A stretch of 10,839 nt of DNA. Source: Syntrophaceae bacterium. Its GTDB lineage: Bacteria; Desulfobacterota; Syntrophia; Syntrophales; Fen-1087. The stretch covers positions 9,456 to 20,294 of the forward strand of contig PMNM01000167.1 of the NCBI GenBank assembly GCA_003161855.1. The letters run 5' to 3'. Of the stretch, positions 1 through 6,324 are shown one piece after another. The position numbers and the translations under genes were made by a program. How positions within the stretch are numbered: the stretch's first letter is position 1; the number at the start of each line of letters is the position of its first letter. Under the pieces are notes generated by a model. That model saw only the letters and a program-made list of their open reading frames with translations. It had not been told where the DNA came from and did not search any database.

Positions 1-117
1 GAAAGCCTGACTCCTGAGGAATGGGATCGTTTTACCGGGCACGTCCCGAAAGATAAGATGGTGACATTAATGGATCTGATTGAGCAAGCCAAGGCGAGGG
101 TTCGGGGAAAAGCTTAA
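1..117 (+). CDS. C-terminal end of an unrecognised protein (5' truncated by window edge)
   Basis: Reading frame 1 is open from the first base to a TAA at 115-117, giving 38 residues. They are charged and probably helical: they begin ESLTPEEWDRF, and the end is basic (AKARVRGKA). The tail resembles the end of a compact cytoplasmic protein or helical domain, but I recognise no family and propose no function. It is on the same strand as rarA and ends 28 bases before the preferred rarA ATG, so the two could be cotranscribed. I treat it as real because the frame is open to the edge and its stop sits just before a well-placed start of a conserved gene. The evidence is limited by length. Confidence 0.5.
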   Translation, partial: ESLTPEEWDRFTGHVPKDKMVTLMDLIEQAKARVRGKA

Positions 118-145
118 AAAGAAGGGAGATCAGCGGGCTGCGGTA

Positions 146-1486
146 ATGGATCTTTTTAAAAAAGATGATATGAAAGCCGGTCAGGATCCTCGTCCCCTGG
201 CAGACCGGATGAGACCCCGAACGCTTGATGAATATGTGGGGCAGACCCACCTGATGGGTGCAGGATCGCTTTTGCGCCGCGCCATCGAGGCAGACCAGCT
301 CTTCTCCATGATTTTCTGGGGGCCGCCGGGGTCCGGCAAGACGACCCTGGCCCGGATTATTGCCGGAGCAATTCAGTCTCATTTCGCCAGTTTTTCGGCT
401 GTTCTTTCCGGTGTCAAGGAAATCCGTGCGGTTGTGGATGAGGCGAGGGTGCAAAGGCAGGATCACCGGAAAAAGACCATCCTGTTTGTCGATGAAATCC
501 ATCGCTTTAACAAGGCGCAACAGGATGCCTTTTTGCCCCATGTGGAAAGTGGTCTCATCACCCTCATCGGCGCAACAACAGAGAACCCTTCTTTTGAAGT
601 CATTGCTCCGCTCCTTTCCCGGTCGCGGGTGTTGCTTTTAAAGCCTTTTTCCGATGACGAACTGATGCTGATTCTGGAGAAGGCTTTGAAGGATTCGGAG
701 CGGGGTCTGGGCGAATTATCCCTTGAGATCGAACCGGAAGCCATGGCAGCCATTGTCTGGTCTGCCGACGGGGATGCCCGTGCGGCTCTGAATACACTTG
801 AGGCAACGGCCCCTCTGGTGCAGACGCAAAAAGATCATAGCCGAAAAATAACCCGTGCCCTGGTTGAGGAAGCCTTCCAGAAAAAGTTTCTGCTTTATGA
901 CAAAGGGGGCGAGGAGCATTACAATCTGATTTCGGCCCTTCACAAGAGTCTTCGAGGCTCTGATCCTGATGCGGCCCTGTACTGGCTGGGCCGGATGTTA
1001 GCCGCCGGTGAAGATCCCCTTTATATCGCCCGGCGCATGGTCCGGTTTGCCTCCGAGGATGTCGGTAATGCTGACCCGAGAGCGCTGACTGTCGCCATTT
1101 CCGCGATGCAGGCCTTTCAGTTTATCGGGCTTCCCGAAGGTGAACTGGCCCTGGCCCAGACAGCCGTCTATCTGGCAACTGCTTCCAAAAGCAATGCCCT
1201 TTACACCGGTTATGGCAGAATCAAAGAAACCATCAGCAGGACCGGTACGCTTCCCGTACCGCTTCACATCCGTAACGCTCCGACCCGTCTCATGAAAGAG
1301 TTGGGTTATGGCAAAGGGTATCTGTATGCCCATAATTTTGAAGACGCCTATGTCCCGCAGGATTTTCTTCCGGAGAAACTGAAGGGAGAAACTTACTATC
1401 ATCCTACTGACCGGGGGTATGAGAAAATCATCCGGGAAAGAATGGAACAATGGCGAAAATTGCGGGGGAAAAAGGAAAGATCCTGA
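146..1486 (+). CDS. rarA: Replication-associated recombination protein RarA (MgsA), AAA+ ATPase
   Basis: RarA/MgsA is a clamp-loader-like AAA+ ATPase of the bacterial RarA / eukaryotic Mgs1-WRNIP1 family. It acts in the cytoplasm at stalled replication forks and single-strand gaps. The 446 residues match the roughly 447 of E. coli RarA. Visible features are an N-terminal PLADRMRP segment, Walker A GPPGSGKT (residues 59-66), the family motif SGVKEIR, Walker B ILFVDEIHRF (112-121, D116/E117), a sensor-1 type GATTENPSFE, and a C-terminal oligomerisation domain with LISALHKSLRGSDPDAALYW and SEDVGNADPRAL. I chose ATG 146: it gives the family length and clears the upstream stop at 117. The Shine-Dalgarno-like AGGGAG is about 17 bases upstream, so spacing is long. 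A TTG at 80 would add 22 residues that do not look like RarA. No plus-strand terminator follows directly. Confidence 0.96.
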   Translation: MDLFKKDDMKAGQDPRPLADRMRPRTLDEYVGQTHLMGAGSLLRRAIEADQLFSMIFWGPPGSGKTTLARIIAGAIQSHFASFSAVLSGVKEIRAVVDEARVQRQDHRKKTILFVDEIHRFNKAQQDAFLPHVESGLITLIGATTENPSFEVIAPLLSRSRVLLLKPFSDDELMLILEKALKDSERGLGELSLEIEPEAMAAIVWSADGDARAALNTLEATAPLVQTQKDHSRKITRALVEEAFQKKFLLYDKGGEEHYNLISALHKSLRGSDPDAALYWLGRMLAAGEDPLYIARRMVRFASEDVGNADPRALTVAISAMQAFQFIGLPEGELALAQTAVYLATASKSNALYTGYGRIKETISRTGTLPVPLHIRNAPTRLMKELGYGKGYLYAHNFEDAYVPQDFLPEKLKGETYYHPTDRGYEKIIRERMEQWRKLRGKKERS

Positions 1487-1522
1487 CATGATTATTGCAT
1501 GCCTGAGTGGTTGGTTGATTTC

Positions 1523-1705
1523 AGAAAATAAAAAAACGGGGGGGTCAATGACCCCCCCGCGTTCAGGAGGAATGAAGGTTTTCAGCCTTCTTATGTTTTG
1601 GATCCCGCTGCCGGTTAAAACATGCCCGTGTTTTGACGGCAGGACATTTCTGATACGGTTATACTGCATGTCCTGTGCCACGAACAGGTTATATATTGTA
1701 AGTTA
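1523..1705 (-). ncRNA. Candidate structured small RNA on the minus strand, ending in an intrinsic terminator
   Basis: The minus strand from about 1705 down to 1523 forms a run of hairpins ending in a terminator. In transcription order: stem A pairs CAGGACAT with ATGTCCTG (1675-1668 with 1647-1640, 20-nt loop). Stem B is two-part, CTGCCG/CGGCAG plus AAAACA/TGTTTT (1642-1608, 6-nt loop, small internal loop). Stem C is GAAGG/CCTTC (1590-1574). The 10-bp terminator (1559-1537) is followed by seven T. Stems A and B share bases 1640-1642, so they compete or shorten each other. An AT-rich segment with a perfect TATAAT lies just upstream. Neither strand shows a convincing protein here. I recognise no Rfam family; it does not look like 6S, SRP, tmRNA or RNase P RNA. 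The structure is visible; that it is transcribed is inference. Confidence 0.45.
1530..1559 (-). terminator. Rho-independent terminator, functional orientation minus
   Basis: A perfect 10-bp stem (CGGGGGGGTC with GACCCCCCCG, arms 1537-1546 and 1550-1559) closes a 3-nt AAT loop. Seven A on the plus strand at 1530-1536 become a T7 tract after the stem on the minus strand. On the plus strand the stem is followed by GCGTTCAGG with no T run, so it is not a typical terminator for rarA. It either ends a minus-strand RNA starting near 1700 or blocks antisense reading into rarA. Confidence 0.75.
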
Positions 1706-1710
1706 TTTAT

Positions 1711-1716
1711 ATTATA
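1711..1716 (-). promoter_or_regulatory. Possible -10 element for the minus-strand RNA
   Basis: The minus strand reads TATAAT here, a perfect sigma70 -10 hexamer in a strongly AT-rich stretch (1687-1735). The hexamer 17 bases upstream is AAGGTA, a poor -35 match, and there is no TG extension. A start near 1704 would place the hairpin series and terminator downstream. The weak -35 keeps confidence low. Confidence 0.3.
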
Positions 1717-1858
1717 GGATTATTTTTAGTTTTTACCTTGTGCAGGAGATGCGGAACATCGTAACGGGGAAGGCAAAAAATGTCGCCTCCGGCCCGTATA
1801 ATTTGTAATAATCATTTAAATACAAATAGTTAGACGACAGGCAAGATTAATTTAAAAA

Positions 1859-1876
1859 ATCGACATAATTGTCGAT
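1859..1876. promoter_or_regulatory. Palindrome upstream of the kinase promoter, possible operator
   Basis: ATCGACA and TGTCGAT form perfect 7-bp arms around a TAAT centre. The site lies 21 bp upstream of the -35 hexamer at 1898, a usual place for an activator or an upstream operator. No T run follows on either strand, so it is not an intrinsic terminator. The protein that would bind it is unknown; autoregulation by the downstream response regulator is possible but unproven. Confidence 0.4.
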
Positions 1877-1897
1877 GCGGAGAATTCAAAGAAATCA

Positions 1898-1925
1898 TTG
1901 ACTTTTAGCCGTTATTCCCTATCAT
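1898..1925 (+). promoter_or_regulatory. Predicted sigma70-type promoter for the two-component operon
   Basis: TTGACT (1898-1903, 5 of 6 to consensus) and TATCAT (1920-1925, 5 of 6) are separated by 16 bp. The predicted start is near 1932, giving a leader of about 75 nt to the preferred kinase ATG at 2007. This is the best promoter match in the 520-base gap. It implies that the operon encoding a sigma54 activator is itself read by the housekeeping sigma factor. Confidence 0.55.
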
Positions 1926-2006
1926 AAGCCGCAGAATGAAGACGCCGGCGGCCCCATGGTTGCGAGCGATGCCGATCGGGGGATGTTGTCACTTTTTGAG
2001 GGTTTT

Positions 2007-3938
2007 ATGAGTTCTGATAGAAAAATGATCTGGCAGTACCGTTTCCGGCAGCAGGATCAGTTCTTTCTGCAGCCCATTGCGGTGGCTATTGTCTGTGCCG
2101 TTTTCATCGTTCTGATCCTGATCATGGGGATCATGGATTCCCAGAGAAGCAACCGCATCTTGGTCGGGTTCATGCAGAATCAGGCCTTGAGTATTAGCGG
2201 GGTGATCCAGCGCCTGTCTCAAGAAAACCTGAGTAATCTGGTCCAGGCTTTTCAGAGAGATCGCGAAAGATCCTTTGTTCCCCTGAAGGATACGGCTTTT
2301 TCACCTCAAAAGATGCTGACCACCGCCCTTGCCGATCTGGGTCGGGAAATCGATGAAGCCTGGAAGGCGGACCAGATCAGTGACAGCTCTCTGCAGAAGT
2401 TTGCCGCTGAAAAGGGACTCTGGATGGTGGCGGTGATGAACAAACAGGGTCGGGTCGTCTACCAGAGCCGATCCTTACTCATTGATCAAACAGTGCAAAG
2501 ATCAACCGTCAAGATCAAAGAGACGCAACAGGAAATTGCAATCGGTCTTTTAACCCAGCTGGTAACGCAGCTCGATTTTCATCGTCAGTCTCTTCTCCCG
2601 GGGACAAACGGACGGAATGCAGCAAATGTGAATGACCGGGATATCCCCGGAGAACTGATTCAAGCTCTGAACAAATTGAAGATTGGCTTTGTCGCCCTCA
2701 AACGCAAGGATGGCAGCGGAACAATCCTGATTGCACTGGACCGTGATGGCTTGCGCTACTGGGGGACCAAGGTGTCCATTGAAAAAGCCCTGGAGAAATT
2801 GGGTGAGGGGCAGAGCCAGGGTCTGGTGTATATCGTGGTGATGGACCGTCAGGGAACGATTCTTGATGCTACGGGCCGTGTGCCGGAAAAATGGCGGGAA
2901 GCTGGTATGCACCTGTCTGAAATCCTCTCCGGGAAGCGGACGATCGAGAGCCGGAAGGTCATTTATCAGGGCAGGAACCTTCTGGATATGGCGATCCCCT
3001 TTGTTTTGAATGATAAAATCGCCGGTGTTGTCAGGATAGGCCTGGAACGGGAGAGCATGGACCGGATTCTTGCAGAAAACAGGCGGAACATGATGATATT
3101 CTCCATCCTGATCGTTCTGATCGCCCTTTTGGCCATGTGGCTGCTCTTCCATAATCAGAACAGACACCTGGCGGGCATCGTGGAAATGGAAAGACGGCTC
3201 GATAAGGCGGAGAGACTGTCTGCTCTGGGCCAGCTTGCGGCGGGCGTGGCTCACGAAATTCGTAACCCTCTCAATGCTGTCAGTATGGCCAGCCAGCGCC
3301 TCAAACGTGATTTTGTCCCCGCTGATGAAGATAAGGCCCGGGAATTTCAGTCTCTGGCCGGTGTTATCCGGGATGAAATCCGGCGTCTGAATGGTATTAT
3401 TGAGGAGTTTCTCACGTTTTCAAAGAGCCGGCGGCTGGAGTTCCATGATTATCCGGTCACCGATGTTCTGCAAAAAATTGTAAACCTGATCCGTGAAGAG
3501 GCCACTGCGAAGAACATCGATATCCGCACACACTGGAGTACCGATGGCGCCGTCATTCCCATGGATATGGATAAACTCCAGCAGGCGCTATTGAATATTA
3601 TTAAGAATGCCATGGAATCTATTGATGGCAAGGGTGTCATCGACATCACCGTTACACAGAAAACAAAAGATAAAATCAGTATCAAAGTGTCTGACACGGG
3701 ATGCGGTATGACCTCTAACGAAGTGGAGCGTATCTTCAGTCCTGAATATACGACCAAGGAAAAGGGTCTGGGTCTGGGGCTCCCCCTGGCTCATGAAATT
3801 GTCCGCGGGCATAGCGGTGAAATTCTCGTGTTCAGTGAACAGGGTTCAGGAACGACCTTTGAGATTATTCTGCCGGCAGAAAAGGCCCATGATAAATCGT
3901 TAAAAGCTGAGGGATTGAAAGGAAAGGCATCGATATGA
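2007..3938 (+). CDS. Membrane sensor histidine kinase, NtrB/AtoS/ZraS-like
   Basis: This 643-residue kinase autophosphorylates and should pass phosphate to the response regulator encoded immediately downstream. TM1 is near residues 20-42 and TM2 near 362-381. The roughly 320 residues between them form an extracytoplasmic sensor with two similar PAS/Cache-like strand motifs (MNKQGRVVYQS and MDRQGTILDAT), suggesting a tandem sensor. The DHp helix carries GVAHEIRNPLN with phospho-acceptor H416. The ATPase domain shows N-box N534 (NIIKNAMESI), G1 DTGCGM from D563, and G2 GLGLGL at 587-592. I prefer ATG 2007 because GAGGG (1998-2002) lies 4 nt upstream and the protein then starts close to TM1. An ATG at 1956 would add 17 residues but has no ribosome-binding site. 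The signal is unknown. The stop overlaps the next start as ATGA. Confidence 0.93.
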   Translation: MSSDRKMIWQYRFRQQDQFFLQPIAVAIVCAVFIVLILIMGIMDSQRSNRILVGFMQNQALSISGVIQRLSQENLSNLVQAFQRDRERSFVPLKDTAFSPQKMLTTALADLGREIDEAWKADQISDSSLQKFAAEKGLWMVAVMNKQGRVVYQSRSLLIDQTVQRSTVKIKETQQEIAIGLLTQLVTQLDFHRQSLLPGTNGRNAANVNDRDIPGELIQALNKLKIGFVALKRKDGSGTILIALDRDGLRYWGTKVSIEKALEKLGEGQSQGLVYIVVMDRQGTILDATGRVPEKWREAGMHLSEILSGKRTIESRKVIYQGRNLLDMAIPFVLNDKIAGVVRIGLERESMDRILAENRRNMMIFSILIVLIALLAMWLLFHNQNRHLAGIVEMERRLDKAERLSALGQLAAGVAHEIRNPLNAVSMASQRLKRDFVPADEDKAREFQSLAGVIRDEIRRLNGIIEEFLTFSKSRRLEFHDYPVTDVLQKIVNLIREEATAKNIDIRTHWSTDGAVIPMDMDKLQQALLNIIKNAMESIDGKGVIDITVTQKTKDKISIKVSDTGCGMTSNEVERIFSPEYTTKEKGLGLGLPLAHEIVRGHSGEILVFSEQGSGTTFEIILPAEKAHDKSLKAEGLKGKASI

Positions 3939-5299
3939 AAAAACTGCATATCCTGGTCGTTGAAGACGGCCGGTCCCAGCGCGAGATGCTCCGTGATTTC
4001 CTGATCAAAGAGGGCCATACGGTTGCGGAAGCGGAAAATGGAGAGAGGGCGGTACAGTCTGTTCTGAAAGGCCATTTTGATCTGGTGCTGCTGGATTACA
4101 AAATGCCGGGGATGGACGGTATGCAGGTTCTGCAGGAGGTCAAAAGAATCAATCCGGAAATCGATGTGGTTATCATCACAGCTTACGGGACGATTGAAAC
4201 AGCGGTAGATGCCATGAAGGCCGGCGCCATCGATTATATTACCAAGCCCCTTGAATTTGATGAGCTTCTTATCCTGGTTGACCGTGTGTCGGAGCGGCGG
4301 ACACTGATCCGGGAAAACGAAATCCTCCGTCAGGAACTGGGGGCCAGGGGAGTCACGACGGATCGGATCATCTACCGCAGCCCGAAGATGGGTGCTCTGA
4401 TCAATATGGCAGGCCGGGTGGCGGCCAGCCGGACGACGGTGCTTCTCCAGGGGGAAAGCGGCACCGGCAAGGAATTGCTGGCCAGGCTGATCCACCACCT
4501 CAGCCCCCGCGCCGCAAAGCCGATTATCGCGGTCAACTGCAGCGCTCTTCATGAAAATCTTCTGGAGAGCGAGCTGTTCGGCCATGAAAAGGGGGCCTTC
4601 ACGGGGGCGTCAACCCGTCGCATCGGCCGGTTTGAGGAGGCGGATGGGGGAACCCTTTTCCTCGACGAGATCGGCGATCTGTCCGCGTCTGTGCAAGTCA
4701 AGCTCCTCCGATTTCTGCAGGAGCGGGAATTTCAACGCGTGGGCGGCAATCAGACGATCCATTCCGATGTCCGCATCATCAGCGCCACCAACCGCGATCT
4801 GGAAGCCCGGGTCAAGGAGGGCCTCTTCCGGGAGGACCTGTTCTACCGGTTGAACGTGGTCACCATGGCGATTTCACCCTTAAGAGAGCGAAAAGAGGAC
4901 ATCCATGCCCTGATCGACCATTTTCTGAAACGCTATGCCGATGAGAATGGCAAGGATATGGAGGGGATCAGCAGTGAAGCGCAGGATCTGCTCTTGAAGT
5001 ACGACTATCCGGGTAACGTCCGAGAACTGGAGAACATCATCGAACGGGCGGTGGTCATCTGCCGGGATTCTGTGATTTCGGTGGAGGATCTTCCTTTCCG
5101 TGAAGATATGGGGGTTGCTGGAGAAGGGCACAAGGATGGGGAAGGAATGCTCCGGGGATCGATGGAGGAACTGGAGCGGAAACTGATCCTCGACGCCATG
5201 GAAAAAACAGGGGATCATCAGACGAAAGCGGCGGACCTGCTGGGCATCAGCGAACGGATGCTGCGCTATAAACTGAAAAAGTATAACCTCAAAGGGTAG
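3935..5299 (+). CDS. Sigma54-dependent response regulator, NtrC/AtoC/ZraR family
   Basis: This 454-residue cytoplasmic activator couples ATP hydrolysis to open-complex formation by sigma54 RNA polymerase. The receiver domain (about 1-120) has the acidic pair E10/D11, phospho-acceptor D54 in [11 protein letters not shown], and the conserved Lys in TKP. The AAA+ domain has Walker A GESGTGKE (173-180), the sigma54-contact loop GAFTGA (220-225) and Walker [11 protein letters not shown] (D244/E245). The C-terminal Fis-type helix-turn-helix (about 420-450) contains [19 protein letters not shown]. All key motifs are intact. Its ATG overlaps the kinase stop by 4 bp, and AAGG lies 7 nt upstream, so the two are translationally coupled partners. 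I see no clear sigma54 promoter in the window, so its target genes are unknown. Its stop is 2 bp from the end of the convergent BKACE gene. Confidence 0.96.
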   Translation: MKKLHILVVEDGRSQREMLRDFLIKEGHTVAEAENGERAVQSVLKGHFDLVLLDYKMPGMDGMQVLQEVKRINPEIDVVIITAYGTIETAVDAMKAGAIDYITKPLEFDELLILVDRVSERRTLIRENEILRQELGARGVTTDRIIYRSPKMGALINMAGRVAASRTTVLLQGESGTGKELLARLIHHLSPRAAKPIIAVNCSALHENLLESELFGHEKGAFTGASTRRIGRFEEADGGTLFLDEIGDLSASVQVKLLRFLQEREFQRVGGNQTIHSDVRIISATNRDLEARVKEGLFREDLFYRLNVVTMAISPLRERKEDIHALIDHFLKRYADENGKDMEGISSEAQDLLLKYDYPGNVRELENIIERAVVICRDSVISVEDLPFREDMGVAGEGHKDGEGMLRGSMEELERKLILDAMEKTGDHQTKAADLLGISERMLRYKLKKYNLKG

Positions 5300-5301
5300 G
5301 A

Positions 5302-6135
5302 TCAACCGATCTGCTTTTTTAATCCCAGAATGGCCCGGGCTTCCGATGGGGAGGCGATCGGCCGGCCGTAAGCCTGGATGATTTGCACAACCCGCTCCAC
5401 CAGTTCGGCGTTGGTTCTGGCCATGACTCCCTTGTCTAAATAAATATTGTCCTCCATACCCACCCGGATGTGGCCCCCCAGGATCAGGGCCATCATGGCC
5501 ATCGGCAGGTATCCCTTGCCGATTCCAATGGTGGACCAGGTGGCGTGCGGCGGCAGATGCTCATAGAGGTGGAGAAGGGATTTTGGTGTGGCCGGGGCGC
5601 CCCAGGGGGTTCCCAGGACAAACTGAAAATGCAGGGGGTCGTCCAGCTTGCCCTCTTCGCGCATACGCAGGGCCGTCATCAGCATGCCCAAATCAAAAAT
5701 TTCGATTTCCGGCTTGACGCCGGCTGTTTTCATCGTCAAAGCCGCCTGGTCAAGAAAGGCCTGATCATTGATAAAGACCCCGCCACCAAGATTGATGGAG
5801 CCTGCATCAAAGGAGGCCAGTTCCGGCTTCAGCGTCACGGGGCAAAGACGTTCCTCGACAGGGAGGTTGCGGCCGGGGATGCCGCTGGTGGTCAGGCTCA
5901 GAATAAGATCGGTTTTTGCACGGAGAGCTTCCACGACCTGCCGGAACCGGTTCAGATCCTGGCAGCCCAGGCCTGTTTCCGGGTCCCGTACGTGAATATG
6001 AACGACGGCGGCGCCGGCACGCCAGGCTTCGATGGATGACTGGATGATTTCTTCAGGGCTGATCGGAATATGGGGGGCCACGTCACGCATGATGCGGCTT
6101 CCTGTAATCGCGGCCGTTATGATAAATTTGTCCAC
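5302..6135 (-). CDS. BKACE-family beta-keto acid cleavage enzyme (DUF849; Kce-like)
   Basis: BKACE enzymes are Zn-dependent TIM-barrel proteins that condense a beta-keto acid with acetyl-CoA, releasing acetoacetate and a new CoA ester. The founder, Kce, acts on 3-keto-5-aminohexanoate in lysine fermentation. The 277 residues match the family length. Visible motifs are TAAITG at the N-terminus, metal ligands H46 and H48 in VVHIHVRDP, ALKPE-like TLKPELASFDAG, FVLGTPWGAP, and GGHIRVGMEDNIYL with R224, E228 and D229, matching the Arg/Glu/Asp triad of Kce. Residue 14 is Arg, whereas Kce as I recall it has Glu14, which contacts the substrate amine, so the substrate probably differs. The start is GTG at 6135 with AAGGAAG upstream; no ATG is better placed. 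It probably works with the aminotransferase, but a 189-bp gap holding a foldback element separates them. Confidence 0.9.
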   Translation of the reverse strand: MDKFIITAAITGSRIMRDVAPHIPISPEEIIQSSIEAWRAGAAVVHIHVRDPETGLGCQDLNRFRQVVEALRAKTDLILSLTTSGIPGRNLPVEERLCPVTLKPELASFDAGSINLGGGVFINDQAFLDQAALTMKTAGVKPEIEIFDLGMLMTALRMREEGKLDDPLHFQFVLGTPWGAPATPKSLLHLYEHLPPHATWSTIGIGKGYLPMAMMALILGGHIRVGMEDNIYLDKGVMARTNAELVERVVQIIQAYGRPIASPSEARAILGLKKQIG

Positions 6136-6156
6136 TCTATGCTTCCTTCAATCTCT

Positions 6157-6296
6157 TGAAAAATGGCTTCGCCGCGTCTCAAAAATCTTTTTCGCTTTAA
6201 AGATGCTCATGCGTCAGCATAATTCACAACAAACCATTGACTCCAACTCTGCAAAGGCGAAAAACATTTGATTCGCCGCTTGCGAACCATTTTTCA
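6157..6296. repeat. 140-bp foldback/MITE-like element with imperfect terminal inverted repeats
   Basis: The left end (6157-6196) and the reverse complement of the right end (6296-6257) align along about 40 bp. They share TGAAAAATGG exactly, then TTCGC after a one-base gap, and finally the inner motif GCGAAAAA next to a short A/T run. The centre contains a second small palindrome, ATGCT-8 nt-AGCAT (6203-6220). There is no ORF and no clear target-site duplication at the ends. It fills most of the gap between the aminotransferase and BKACE genes. It looks like a non-autonomous miniature transposable element or a repeated intergenic hairpin. Only one copy is in the window, so its repetitive nature is inferred. 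Confidence 0.6.
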
Positions 6297-6324
6297 CTGA
6301 TGATACGCCTCAAAATGGTGCGCG

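Noticed and set aside
80..145. TTG start extending RarA by 22 residues
   Set aside because: It overlaps the upstream gene, lacks a ribosome-binding site, and the added residues do not match RarA.
998..1681. A 227-codon open frame on the minus strand
   Set aside because: It lies mostly antisense to rarA and runs straight through the G7/C7 terminator, which a real gene would not do.
1797..1802. Plus-strand TATAAT
   Set aside because: The -35 position reads CAAAAA and a much better promoter lies at 1898-1925.
1572..1808. A 78-residue plus-strand ORF starting ATG after a perfect AGGAGG
   Set aside because: Spacing from AGGAGG to ATG is only one base, the product resembles no family, and the DNA is better explained by minus-strand hairpins.
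1956..2006. Upstream ATG for the histidine kinase
   Set aside because: No Shine-Dalgarno precedes it, whereas ATG 2007 has GAGGG 4 nt upstream; it cannot be fully excluded.
6282..6298. GG-N10-GC spacing on the minus strand resembling a sigma54 promoter
   Set aside because: Only the spacing fits; the TGGCAC and TTGC cores have several mismatches and the site is part of the foldback element's repeat.
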